Assembly: GCA_000517005.1 (NCBI GenBank)
Contig: KI911965.1
Coordinates: forward strand, 261,027 to 325,026
Length of the DNA stretch: 64,000 nucleotides
Direction: 5' to 3'
Source: Microvirga lupini
GTDB taxonomy: Bacteria > Pseudomonadota > Alphaproteobacteria > Rhizobiales > Beijerinckiaceae
The position numbers and the translations under genes are program-made. Shown one piece after another: positions 25,454 through 33,745 of this stretch (positions within the stretch are counted from its first letter, which is position 1; each line of letters starts with the position of its first letter). Below the pieces are notes generated by a model. It was not told the DNA's origin. It made no database searches and saw nothing but the letters and a program-made list of their open reading frames with translations.

Positions 25454-27238
25454 ATGCTGGTCTATGGGGATGCCGAGCAAACCGGGACGATGGGAGCCAA
25501 GCAGGCCGCCGTCAGCGCTCTGCTGTCGGAGTTCACCTCCATGCCGCCCGGAATCGAGCGGCATGGAACGCTCGTGGCAGCTTTCATCGGTACCAGCGAA
25601 CTGATTCAGGGTGTCATCGACGCCGAGTTTCATGAGCGCGGCTTCGATACGCTTTCCGATGTCCATCACATCGGCATGGAATGCCTCTCCCTTCTTGCCT
25701 GTGCCATCGAGCAATCATGGCGCAGCGGGTTCCAGGAAGGCACCCTGCCGCAGGACTTTTTCGAAAACCTCCTCGGTCTCGATCCATCCCGGAGAATCCA
25801 CATCAAGCAGGCGGAAGGCTATGCCTTCTATGCCCTTTACCCGGAAAGCTATCTGGAAGCGGCCAAGGCTTCGGGCCTGGGCGCGGATACCCAGGTCATC
25901 GGCATCCGCAGTATCGGCACGGGCCTGGGTGCTCTCGTGGCTGCCGCCATCGGCGCTCCGCTCCCTTGCACGCTTCGCCCAGTCGGCCATCCTTTCCGGC
26001 GCGAGGTGAAGATCGATCCGGCGCTCGCGCACAAGCTGACTTCGAACCGGGATAGGTCGTTTGCCATCGTCGATGAGGGTCCGGGCCTGTCCGGCAGCTC
26101 CTTCGGTGCCGTCGCCGACTGGCTGGAAGAGGCCGGCGTGCCGCGCCCACGAATTCACTTCTTTCCGAGCCATAACGGCCCGCTCGGACCCCAGGCCACC
26201 TCCCGTCATCGGGAGCGGTGGAGCACGGCTTCACGCCACGTCCACACCATGGATGACCTGCTGCTTCGCGGATCGCCCCCTCACCGCCTCGCCTCCTGGG
26301 TGGAAGAGTTGGTCGGCCCCCTGGATGGCCCGCCCGAGGATATTTCAGGCGGGGCGTGGCGTTGGCATCGCTACAAGGACGAGGCGAGCTGGCCGCCGTC
26401 CAATCTCCAGCAGGAGCGCCGGAAATTCCTGGTGCGGGCCAAGAAGGGTGGGTCGTGGCTGGCGAAATTTGTGGGCCTTGGGGAGACCGGAGCGAGGAAG
26501 CTCCGGATGTCCCGGCACCTGCATGAAGCAGGCTTCGCTCCGGAAGTCGCAGGCTGCCGCCACGGCTTTCTTGTGCATCGCTGGCATGGGGATGCTCGCG
26601 GCCTCGATCAGGTAGGCTACGATCGCAATCGACTGATCGATCAGGTCGGGACCTATCTGGGCTTTCGCGCCCGTCATTGCCCCGCCGCGGGGCATCCAGG
26701 TGCATCATTGGGCGAGCTGCGCCACATGGCGGTCTACAACACCGGTCGAGCCCTGGGGGACGATGCAGGTTCAGCCCTGGAGCGATCCTTGCCGGATCCA
26801 AACGATCTGGACGGTCAGGTCCGCCGAGTTTGGTCCGACAACCGCATGATGGCCTGGGAATGGCTGGTCTCCGGTGACCGTCTCATCAAGACCGACGCGC
26901 TGGATCACAGCTCAGCCCACGATTTGATCGGGCCTCAGGACATTGGCTGGGACATTGCGGGATCCATCGTCGAGCTGAACCTTTCGGAGGACGAGACCGC
27001 CCGGCTTTGCAGCATCGTCGAGCGGCAGGGCGGCCGCCCGGTATCGCCCAAACTGCTGACCTTCCTGCTTCCCTGCTATTGCGCCTTCCAAATGGGCGCT
27101 CACCTCATGGCTGCAGCCGCGCTTGGAGGAGCGGAAGAGACCCGCCTGCGCAAGGCAGCCGATCACTACCGGCGCCTTCTGACGCTCATCTGCAAGCTTG
27201 AGGCGGACCAGGAACAAGGGAAAGTTCCTGCCCGTTAA
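25454..27238 (+). CDS. Uncharacterised two-domain protein: PRTase-like N-terminus, kinase-like C-terminus
   Basis: 594 aa, no signal or membrane helices. In the N-terminal half GIRSIGTGLGALVAAAIG (about 150-167) and FAIVDEGPGLSGSSFGAV (about 203-220) look like the two phosphate-binding segments of a type I phosphoribosyltransferase; the second follows the hhhhDExxxxSG(S/T) rule. The C-terminal half (about 300-560) resembles aminoglycoside-phosphotransferase-type kinases: LAKFVGLGETGARKLRMSRHL with a lysine near 338, AGFAPEVAGCRHGFLVHRW near 359-377, and KTDALDHSSAHDLIGPQDIGWD near 479-500 where the catalytic loop and metal-binding Asp should be. I do not know an experimentally studied member. 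Start uncertain; ATG 25490 is an alternative. Confidence 0.6.
   Translation: MLVYGDAEQTGTMGAKQAAVSALLSEFTSMPPGIERHGTLVAAFIGTSELIQGVIDAEFHERGFDTLSDVHHIGMECLSLLACAIEQSWRSGFQEGTLPQDFFENLLGLDPSRRIHIKQAEGYAFYALYPESYLEAAKASGLGADTQVIGIRSIGTGLGALVAAAIGAPLPCTLRPVGHPFRREVKIDPALAHKLTSNRDRSFAIVDEGPGLSGSSFGAVADWLEEAGVPRPRIHFFPSHNGPLGPQATSRHRERWSTASRHVHTMDDLLLRGSPPHRLASWVEELVGPLDGPPEDISGGAWRWHRYKDEASWPPSNLQQERRKFLVRAKKGGSWLAKFVGLGETGARKLRMSRHLHEAGFAPEVAGCRHGFLVHRWHGDARGLDQVGYDRNRLIDQVGTYLGFRARHCPAAGHPGASLGELRHMAVYNTGRALGDDAGSALERSLPDPNDLDGQVRRVWSDNRMMAWEWLVSGDRLIKTDALDHSSAHDLIGPQDIGWDIAGSIVELNLSEDETARLCSIVERQGGRPVSPKLLTFLLPCYCAFQMGAHLMAAAALGGAEETRLRKAADHYRRLLTLICKLEADQEQGKVPAR
27211..27236 (+). promoter_or_regulatory. 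EcfG-type promoter candidate for the second yihY
   Basis: GGAAC at 27211-27215, 17-base spacer, CGTT at 27233-27236: exact consensus. It lies inside the last codons of the preceding gene and 61 bases before the yihY start at 27298. Confidence 0.5.
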
Positions 27239-27297
27239 CGGCCAAGTCAATGCGTTTACGGTGCCGGGCCAGATCGCCCGTCAGGATCGGTCTTCAC

Positions 27298-28199
27298 ATG
27301 TTTTCCGAGACATGGCGACTTCTGAAGGTGGCATTCGCTGGATGGTGGAACGACCGTGCGATGAGTCTTGGCGCCTCCATCGCCTTCTTCACCGTCTTCT
27401 CCCTTGCCCCCATGCTGCTCGCCGCCATTGCCGTTGCCGGACTGGTCTTCGGGCGGGAGGCGGCTCAAGGCGCCATCGTGGCCGAACTCGGTGGCCTGAT
27501 CGGGACCAACGAGGCCTCCGCCCTTGAGACCATGATCGCCAGCGCCAGCAATGTGGGCTCCGGCCTCCTCGGTACCGCCATCGGCATCGTGACTTTCCTG
27601 CTCCTGGTCACCGGAGCCGTGGTGGAATTGCAGGACAACCTCAACATCATCTGGAAGGCCAAGCTACCCGCGAGCTACGGCATCCTGGATTTCATCCGCA
27701 CCAGACTCGTGAGCTTTGCTCTGGTGCCGGCATCGGCTTCCTGCTGCTCGTGTCGCTCGTCATCGATACGGGCCTGACGGCCGTCGGACATTATCTCGAG
27801 GCCAATTTCTCGGGTGCTACGATCATCCTGCGTTTCCTCAACAGCCTCGTCGCCTTCGCCGTCGCCACCCTGCTGTTTGCGATGATGTTCAAGCTCCTGC
27901 CGGCTGTTGATCTGCGCTGGAGCGATGTCTGGACCGGCTCCCTGGTCACCGCGCTCCTGTTCACCATCGGCAAGTTCCTGATCGGGTATTATCTCGGCAA
28001 GAGCAACGTCGCGTCGAGCTACGGCGCCGCCGCCTCCATCATCACGATCCTGCTCTGGATCTATTATTCGTCCCTGATCCTGCTTTTCGGCGCCGAGTTC
28101 ACGAAAGCCTACGCCGAGAGCCGCGGGAGCCTGGGCTCGGAGCACCCCATGGGGCCTCAACAAGAAACGAGCCGGGAGATCCCGGCTCGTTCCCCTTAA
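27298..28199 (+). pseudogene. YihY/BrkB family membrane protein, interrupted by a one-base frameshift
   Basis: The first frame reads from ATG 27298 (AGGATCGG seven bases upstream): WRLLKVAFAGWWNDRAMSLG, AFFTVFSLAPMLLAAIAVAGL, and so on to SFALV near 27726. From there the same frame turns into Cys/Ser-rich nonsense and stops at 27777, while the next frame continues the family exactly: GIGFLLLVSLVIDTG, then VGHYLEANFSG and ILLWIYYSSLILLFGAEFTKA to TAA 28199. Restoring one G at 27724-27727 (GTGCCGG to GTGGCCGG) gives one protein of about 300 aa with six membrane helices. Either a recent mutation or a base-calling slip. It is shorter at the N-terminus than the paralogue at 833. Confidence 0.85.
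28166..28195. terminator. Bidirectional terminator between yihY2 and catalase
   Basis: Twelve-base inverted repeat AACGAGCCGGGA (28166-28177) / TCCCGGCTCGTT (28180-28191) followed by CCCCTT. It overlaps the last codons of the yihY reading frame and stands between two convergent genes. Confidence 0.6.
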
Positions 28200-28215
28200 A
28201 TCATGGCCTCAAGGC

Positions 28216-29971
28216 CTATTCCGCCGCCTGCCCCATGGCCGGCGCGGACGGGATATTGCGCATGCCGCCCAAAACCTCCTCGGCCGAGGCCTTGTAGTTC
28301 TTCACGGAGCTCGTCCACTGGCCCCAGACATTCGGGTCGATCTTGTCGCCGTTCCTGCCGAGATTTTGCAGACGACGTTTGTCCTCGTCAGTCAGGATCT
28401 GCTTTGGCAGCGGCGGGAGGTTGCGGATATCGTCGGCCGAGATGCCGAGCATCTTCCCGACGCGGGTGCCGTAATCGTCATGCACCATCAGGAAGTGCCA
28501 CACCATGCGCTCCTGCACGTCGCGCTCGCACTGTCCCAGAAGCGTGCCCATGTTGAGGACGAGATCGTCGCGCTCCCAATCCATCATGGTGCAGTAACGG
28601 CCGCGGGCATGGATGTAGTCGTTGCGCCGCTCGATCACGCTGCGGGTCAGCCGCCCACGGATCTCAGGCGGATTGTTCGGCTCCTCGCGGGGGGATTCGT
28701 GCAGGCCGTTGTGGATGGACGGCTCGAAATTCACGTGCGGGTTCTGGCCCGGTGCCAGATCGCGGCGGTAGGCCATCGTCCCGCCGTTCAGGTTCGTGTG
28801 CACCTTGGCATTCTTGGCCTGGTTCACCGGCAGCTGCAGGTAGTTCGTGCCGACGCGATAGCGCTGGGGTGTCGGAATAGGAGAAGGTCCGACCCACCAG
28901 CATCTTGTCGTCGGAGAAATCGAGCCCGTCCACCAGCACACCGGTGCCCATGGCGATCTGCTCGTTCTCGTTGAACTGATCCTCGACATTGCGGTTCAGG
29001 GTCATGACACCCACGTGCCGCAACGGAAAGTCCTTCTCCGGCCAGATCTTGGTATCGTCCAGCGGATCCCAGTCGAGCTCCGGATGATCGTGGTCCTCCA
29101 TGATCTGCACATACATGTCCCACTGGGGATACTCGCCGCGCTCAATGGCCTCGTAGAGATCCTTGGAGGCCGAGCCGAGATCCTGCCCCTGCACCTTGGC
29201 CGCCTCCTCGGCCGTCAGGCTGGCCAGTCCGCAACGGGGATGGAAGTGGTATTTCACCAGCACGGTGTCTCCTTCCGCGTTGACCATCTTGTAGGTGTTG
29301 ACGCCGAAGCCCTCCATGTGCCGGTAGCTCGCAGGAATGCCGCGCGGGCTGAACAGATGGGTCAGCATGTGCATGGATTCGGGCGTCTGGCTCATGAAGT
29401 CGAAGATGCGGTTCGGCTCCTGGCGGAAGGTGATGGGATCCGGCTTCAGGGAGTGAATGACATCTGGAAACTTGATGGCATCGCGAATGAAGAAAACTGC
29501 CAGATTGTTGCCAACCAGATCCCAATTGCCATCTTCGGTATAGAACTTCACCGCAAAGCCGCGCGGATCACGGGCGACCTCGGAGGAATCGCGGCCGCCG
29601 ATCACGGTTGAAAAGCGGATGGCCAGCGGCGTCTTCTTGCCGGCGGTCTGGAACAGCTTGGCCCGCGTATATTTCGAGGCGGGCTCGTCGCCGATCTTGC
29701 CGGTCACCTCGAGCTCGCCATAGCACACGAAACCGCGGGCATGGACGACCCGTTCAGGGATACGCTCGCGATCGAAATGGGTGATCTTCTCAAGGAATTG
29801 ATAGTTCTCCAGCGTGGCCGGACCGCGGCTGCCCACAGTGCGCTGGGACTAGTTGTATAGAGGGATCAATCACCGTCAGGATTTGTGGAGGTTGTCGGTG
29901 ATGGGGTGTCCCTGCCTGTTCGTGAGGACCCGATCGGACGTTTCCGAAGGCGCTTTGGGGTTCTTGGCCAT
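28216..29971 (-). pseudogene. Monofunctional heme catalase, broken at two places
   Basis: Clade 3-type small-subunit catalase of about 490 aa when joined. The N-terminus MAKNPKAPSETSDRV starts at ATG 29971 and reads to ITDNL, then meets stops (TGA 29876-29878, TGA 29870-29872, TAG 29849-29851) before the core resumes in the same frame at [16 protein letters not shown] (29836). The core has the catalytic His in VVHARGF, the Asn in the [16 protein letters not shown] region, and the heme-ligand block RTFSYSDT; there a CCCC run (28866-28869 on plus strand GGGG) holds one extra base, and the remainder [15 protein letters not shown] to the end at 28216 lies in the next frame. Both lesions would abolish full-length enzyme. 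Confidence 0.88.
29834..29870 (-). other. 37-base insertion in the catalase gene
   Basis: The catalase frame expects DNLQILTVGSRG. The bases for QILTV are present one frame off (29887-29871, after an apparent two-base CA gain), and between GTG (29873-29871) and GGC (29833) stand 37 extra bases beginning ATTGATCCC and ending CACTGTG. The two changes add 39 bases, so the core returns to the original frame but in-frame stops separate it from the start. The insert itself has no inverted ends and matches nothing else in the window that I could see. Confidence 0.6.
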
Positions 29972-30270
29972 GGCGATCTCCCTTGAATGACCGGTTGATT
30001 GCAACGCGCCCCCTTGCGAGATTGTAAGAACTTACGGCCATCAGCGCCAATCGATAATTTTAAGATGCATGATCAGATTATCTGATTGAGAACCGTTCGC
30101 AGTTAAGGAGCGTGTTTGCGGAGGCAACATCCGTCAACCGCAATGGTTGCGCGTCTCATGCGGATGTTGCGCGGGGACCGGTGCAACACGGCCAAGTCAG
30201 AGGACAGCCGTTTCAAATCCGCACGAGCAGATCCAGCACCATGTCTGGGATGTCGTCAAAGCAGGTTGTC
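29972..30270. other. Intergenic region upstream of catalase
   Basis: About 300 bases between the catalase start (leftward) and the HlyU stop. It carries the long dyad at 30048-30088. No small gene supported; the open frames here are short and without ribosome sites. Confidence 0.45.
30048..30088 (-). promoter_or_regulatory. Long dyad upstream of catalase, possible LysR/OxyR-type site
   Basis: CAATCGATAAT (30048-30058) and ATTATCTGATTG (30077-30088) form an imperfect inverted repeat with an AT-rich centre, 77 bases before the catalase ATG. Size and AT-richness suit a LysR-type regulator such as OxyR; the match to the OxyR consensus is only partial. Confidence 0.3.
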
Positions 30271-30570
30271 TCAACGGAAGATGCGATCGCCCTGCTCGTC
30301 GATGATCTGCTTGCCCTTGGTAATCGCGAATGTGGCGGCCTCGTCCTTGCTGGGATGCGTCTCGGCCCGCACGAAGCGGTGCTCCTTCATGCCCGCCTCG
30401 AAATCCTTCTCGATCACGCCCGCCGTCTGGTATCCGCCCTTGGCGGAATAGGGTGCAGGCCGGATGCGAAACCCCTTGTATTCGACCGCTTCGGCGGCAG
30501 GCTCCTCACGCTCGCCTGCATGGCCTCCGCCTGCCAGCCGGTTCCAGAGGTCTTTCAAGATCGATGCCAT
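30271..30570 (-). CDS. HlyU family transcriptional regulator
   Basis: 99-aa protein of the HlyU family in the alphaproteobacterial short form. After a helical N-terminus (ASILKDLWNRLAGGG) and a variable Glu/Ala linker comes the conserved VEYKGFRIRPAPYSAKGGY (about 33-51), GVIEKDFEAGMKEHRFVRA (about 55-73) and the tail TKGKQIIDEQGDRIF. In Vibrio HlyU activates haemolysin genes; in alphaproteobacteria targets are unknown. I start at ATG 30570, the normal family N-terminus, and not at the end of the open frame 29 codons upstream. Divergent from the DUF6152 gene at 30763. Confidence 0.85.
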   Translation of the reverse strand: MASILKDLWNRLAGGGHAGEREEPAAEAVEYKGFRIRPAPYSAKGGYQTAGVIEKDFEAGMKEHRFVRAETHPSKDEAATFAITKGKQIIDEQGDRIFR

Positions 30571-30762
30571 TGCTGCCCCTGAACAAGGGTTGATTCGAGA
30601 AATTGCAGCATAGCCGGGACGACGCAGGGGTGCGAATCCTCCGGGCTGTCTCATCACGATTGGATGATCGAGGCGTGCCCCGGCTTCAAGCGCCTTGACG
30701 CCAAGCCTCGTACCGCCAACTCTGGTAGCCTGGTCTGGCTCACGAGACGCAGGGGGTCCATC

Positions 30763-31116
30763 ATGAAGCTTCCTCTGTTCGGATTATGCCTCTCCGGGGC
30801 GCTCCTGACCGGCAGCATCGCCTTCGCCCATCACGGCTGGGGCAGCTACGACGCAGGCCGGGTCATGACGATCACCGGCAATGTCGAGCAGGCGGATTGG
30901 GAGAATCCCCATGTTATGCTGGTCGTGCCGTACCAGGGCAAAAGCTGGGAGGCGGTGCTCGCGCCCCCATTCCGCATGAACGCCCGCGGGCTGAGCCCCG
31001 ACATGATCAAGCCAGGCACCCAGGTCAGGCTCGAAGGCTATCCCTCCACCCGCGTAGCGACGGAAATGAGAGCCGAGCGGATCATCGTAAGCGGCAAAAC
31101 CTACGAACTGCGCTAA
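30763..31116 (+). CDS. Periplasmic DUF6152-like protein
   Basis: 117-aa exported protein. Signal peptide: KLPLFGLCLSGALLTGSIAFA, cleaved before HHGWGSYD. The mature part starts with a histidine pair, then MTITGNVEQADWENPHVML (about 36-54) and ends with RAERIIVSGKTYELR, the pattern of the HHGW/DUF6152 family of small beta-strand proteins of unknown function. ATG 30763 has AGGGGG six bases before it. Six bases separate it from the membrane protein at 31123, so they are probably translated from one message; such pairs may bind a metal in the periplasm, but this is a guess from the histidines. Confidence 0.8.
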   Translation: MKLPLFGLCLSGALLTGSIAFAHHGWGSYDAGRVMTITGNVEQADWENPHVMLVVPYQGKSWEAVLAPPFRMNARGLSPDMIKPGTQVRLEGYPSTRVATEMRAERIIVSGKTYELR

Positions 31117-31122
31117 GGCCTC

Positions 31123-31590
31123 ATGTATCTCGATCTCCTTACCGCGCTGGAGAGTTCCTGGCTCGGCCATACGGGGCGCCATTCCGCTTGGCTCTACATG
31201 ATCGCGAATCTGCTGCACGTGCTGGGAGCGGCCTTTGTCGTCGGCGGCATTGCGGTCTTCGACCTGAAGGTTCTGGCAGAGCGCGGCAAGCATGCCTGGC
31301 AGGTCGGACGCTACGCCATTCCCCTCGCGGCCGTCGGCCTAGCCCTTCAGATCCCGACCGGAACGCTCCTCCTCGCGGTGGAGGCCCGTGCGCTCGGCGT
31401 CAACCCTGCCTTTTACGTGAAGCTCGCCTCCATTGCCTTGGGGCTCGTCAATATCGCCCTCTTTCATCTCCGCTTCGGGGCGGCCCTTCGGGCGGGTGCG
31501 TTGCCGCCGGAAGCCCGTGCCTACGCCCTTGTCTCTCTCATCGCCTGGATCATCGCCCTCTTGGCAGGGCGGATGATCGCCTATTTGTAG
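31123..31590 (+). CDS. Four-helix integral membrane protein (DUF6644/DUF2214-like)
   Basis: 155-aa inner-membrane protein with four predicted helices at roughly 24-47 (MIANLLHVLGAAFVVGGIAV), 66-86, 96-118 and 132-152. The LLHVLGAAFVVGGIAVFDL helix, with a His, is typical of small uncharacterised membrane proteins that accompany DUF6152 proteins. The spacing of six bases after the previous gene points to a functional pair. No catalytic motif is seen. Confidence 0.75.
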   Translation: MYLDLLTALESSWLGHTGRHSAWLYMIANLLHVLGAAFVVGGIAVFDLKVLAERGKHAWQVGRYAIPLAAVGLALQIPTGTLLLAVEARALGVNPAFYVKLASIALGLVNIALFHLRFGAALRAGALPPEARAYALVSLIAWIIALLAGRMIAYL

Positions 31591-31644
31591 CTTGGCCCAT
31601 GGCATTCAACGTTCGATCCTCAGTCCTTCCGAGCGAGGTCCTTC

Positions 31645-32484
31645 ATGCGCTTGCGGCTGGCGCTTTGTGGAATTGCCCTCTGCTGCGGCACCGCCTGGGC
31701 TGACCCAAGAGCGTCAACGGAGACCGTCCAGCAGGCCCTATGCCGGCTGATCGAGGGAGCCGCGCGCACCCAGCAGATCCCACACGATCTGCTCACAAGG
31801 CTGATCTGGCAGGAAAGCTCGTTTCGCCCACGCGTCGTCAGTCCGGCGGGCGCGCAAGGCATCGCTCAGTTCATGCCGGGCACGGCCCAGGAGCGGGGTC
31901 TGGCTGATCCCTTCGATCCCGAGCAGGCGATTCCCAAAGCCGCTGAATTCATCGCCCATCTTGCAGAGCAGTTCGGCAATCTGGGGCTTGCGGCGGCTGC
32001 CTATAACGGCGGGCCCGCACGGGTGACCGCCTGGCTCGCAGGCCGGGGAGGGCTGCCTGCCGAGACCAGGAGCTACGTGATTGCCGTGACAGGCAGATCC
32101 GCTGAGGAATGGGCGATGGATGCCAAGGAGCGGAGAAATGCCGATGGCTGGAGTGCGTCAGGGCAAAGCTGCCAGCAGATCGTCGCCACGCTACGCATTC
32201 CTGGGCGTAGCGATACCATCGAAGCGCCCTTTGCACCCTGGGGTGTTCAGCTTGCTGGTAATTTCTCGAAAGAACGGGCCCTCGCCACATTCAGGCGCAC
32301 GAGCCAAGCCTACGCTTCGCTCCTGAAGAATGTACGTCCGATGATCATCGGAACGCGGCTGCGCAATCGCGGCACGCGCACCTTCTACCGCGTCCGCGCG
32401 CCGGCCGAAACGCGGCAGGCGGCAGAGCAATTATGTCGCAACATTCGCACGGCAGGCGGCAGCTGCATCGTGCTGCCGAGTTGA
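31645..32484 (+). CDS. Lytic transglycosylase with SLT domain and SPOR-like C-terminus
   Basis: 279-aa periplasmic protein. Signal peptide RLRLALCGIALCCGTAWA cleaved near residue 19. The SLT domain (about 30-150) has the catalytic Glu in LIWQESSFRPRVVSPAGAQG (Glu about 57), followed by IAQFMPGTAQERG and AAAAYNGGPARV, all diagnostic of soluble lytic murein transglycosylases that cleave peptidoglycan to anhydromuropeptides. The last 80 residues (FYRVRAPAETRQAAEQLCRNI) match the end of a SPOR peptidoglycan-binding fold. A good terminator follows directly. Confidence 0.87.
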   Translation: MRLRLALCGIALCCGTAWADPRASTETVQQALCRLIEGAARTQQIPHDLLTRLIWQESSFRPRVVSPAGAQGIAQFMPGTAQERGLADPFDPEQAIPKAAEFIAHLAEQFGNLGLAAAAYNGGPARVTAWLAGRGGLPAETRSYVIAVTGRSAEEWAMDAKERRNADGWSASGQSCQQIVATLRIPGRSDTIEAPFAPWGVQLAGNFSKERALATFRRTSQAYASLLKNVRPMIIGTRLRNRGTRTFYRVRAPAETRQAAEQLCRNIRTAGGSCIVLPS

Positions 32485-32485
32485 A

Positions 32486-32521
32486 AAAGCCTGCGCCATT
32501 CGCATGGTGCAGGCTTTCTCT
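32486..32521 (+). terminator. Rho-independent terminator after lytic transglycosylase
   Basis: AAAGCCTGCGCCAT (32486-32499), loop TCGC, ATGGTGCAGGCTTT (32504-32517), 14-base stem with one G-T pair, then CTCTT. Two bases after the stop codon. Confidence 0.8.
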
Positions 32522-32544
32522 TGGATCCTCAACGGAGCCAGCGA

Positions 32545-33330
32545 TCAGCGACGCTGGGGCCGCAGCGAGCGGGCCAGCTCACGGATGACATTGTCTTCGA
32601 TGTTGAGGTTCAGATCGTTGTCGTCACCGGCATCGTCATCGCCCGGATCTGCATCGACCGGAGCAGCGGGCCTGGACAGAACGCCTCGTTGAGGCTGCGG
32701 CGCTCTCTCATTGGCTTGCGCAGGAGCGGCCGGCGCATTGCGCTGTCCCGCCGCTCCTTCCGCCGAGCTACGTACCGGCGCGTGCGGGGTGTAGCCGCGT
32801 GGGGCGGAATACCGATTCTCAAGCGTATCGAGCAGGCTGTTGAGAGCCGCGTTGGACATCGGAACGTCGGGCGCCTGAGGCGCGCCATCCAAGGCGATGG
32901 TTCGATTCTGATAAGCCACTTCCGTCGTCACATCCGGACCGAACCAGGACAAGGGACGGAAATCCCTGGCCTCTTCTTCGCTCTCGAACGGGACGGAGAT
33001 CAGGTCCAGAGGCCCCGGTGTCACGAAGCGGACGATTTGAATGTCGCGCGTGCCGACGGTGAGATGGGTGAGCAGATAATCGAGCTTGCCAGGTGTCACG
33101 TCGAGAAGCGCCTCGGCATGGGCCCGCGGAACCTCCGTGCGCTCCTCGATCGGCCCGCTGGGTCCGCCATGAAGCAGAACGAGGCTGCCCTTGTCGCCTT
33201 CCACGACCACGAAGGAGCTGCGGTCAGCTTGGTTCGGGAAGTGGCCTTCCGTGACACGATTGCCTCCCCTCTCCTTGCGGATCAGACGCGCAAGCGAAGA
33301 AGCAATGAGATAACGCCGGGAAGTAACCAT
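32545..33330 (-). CDS. CYTH-like domain protein, acidic C-terminal tail
   Basis: 261 aa. The first 150 residues have the strand pattern of CYTH-type tunnel proteins: TEGHFPNQADRSSFVVVEGD (about 27-46), EERTEVPRAHAEALLDVTPGKLDY near 62-85, IQIVRFVTPGPLDLISVPFE near 97-116 and WFGPDVTTEVAYQNRTIAL near 129-147. The usual N-terminal ExExK signature is not visible, so triphosphate chemistry is doubtful. A Pro/Ala-rich linker and a run of Asp (about 228-245) precede a short C-terminal helix. Terminates convergently with the transglycosylase. Known only from many Rhizobiales genomes as hypothetical. Confidence 0.65.
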   Translation of the reverse strand: MVTSRRYLIASSLARLIRKERGGNRVTEGHFPNQADRSSFVVVEGDKGSLVLLHGGPSGPIEERTEVPRAHAEALLDVTPGKLDYLLTHLTVGTRDIQIVRFVTPGPLDLISVPFESEEEARDFRPLSWFGPDVTTEVAYQNRTIALDGAPQAPDVPMSNAALNSLLDTLENRYSAPRGYTPHAPVRSSAEGAAGQRNAPAAPAQANERAPQPQRGVLSRPAAPVDADPGDDDAGDDNDLNLNIEDNVIRELARSLRPQRR

Positions 33331-33745
33331 ATTAAGTTCTCTACTATTAGCGGAGCGCCACTCACCGGCTCGCAGAACTAGCAGCGTCCATTCTCAATAG
33401 AACGAAATTGCAATTCAATTTTCCACGCCGACAAGCCTGGAATTGAATGCAACAATGTTTGCCACTGCAGAAGTTTGAGCCTGTAAGTGCAAGTTCTCTT
33501 GGAAGCCTATGATGGCGTTCCCATGGCAAAGTTCAATGGACTGGGCCAAAAGCTGCCTGAGTTTTGTCGATAAAGTTAACGCCGCTCTGCGTGAGATTCC
33601 GGCGACGCGCTCCAATCAAAAAACGCGTGCCGATTCGCATGAGCAAGATCGTCGATCTCGCAAGTTCAGCCATTACATAAATCAATGCTCCCAGCATCTC
33701 GCAAGTGAAGATGCTGGGAGCATGCAATGCGTGAGAGTAATTGAA
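33331..33745. other. Intergenic region between CYTH-like gene and aldehyde dehydrogenase
   Basis: About 415 bases, clearly AT-richer than its surroundings. It contains the promoter area of the CYTH-like gene, nothing I can call in the middle, and the terminator at 33685-33723. Short open frames lack ribosome sites. Confidence 0.45.
33685..33723 (-). terminator. Terminator of the aldehyde dehydrogenase operon
   Basis: Perfect 15-base inverted repeat ATGCTCCCAGCATCT (33685-33699) / AGATGCTGGGAGCAT (33709-33723), 9-base loop, followed leftward by TGATTTATG. Lies 23 bases beyond the dehydrogenase stop. Confidence 0.75.

Noticed and set aside
29834-29890. Programmed bypass or recoding in catalase
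   Set aside because: A second, separate frameshift at 28866-28869 already prevents full-length catalase, so decay is the simpler reading.
30618-30650. tRNA-like GTGCGAATCC loop
   Set aside because: Only a T-loop resemblance; no acceptor stem or anticodon arm could be folded around it.
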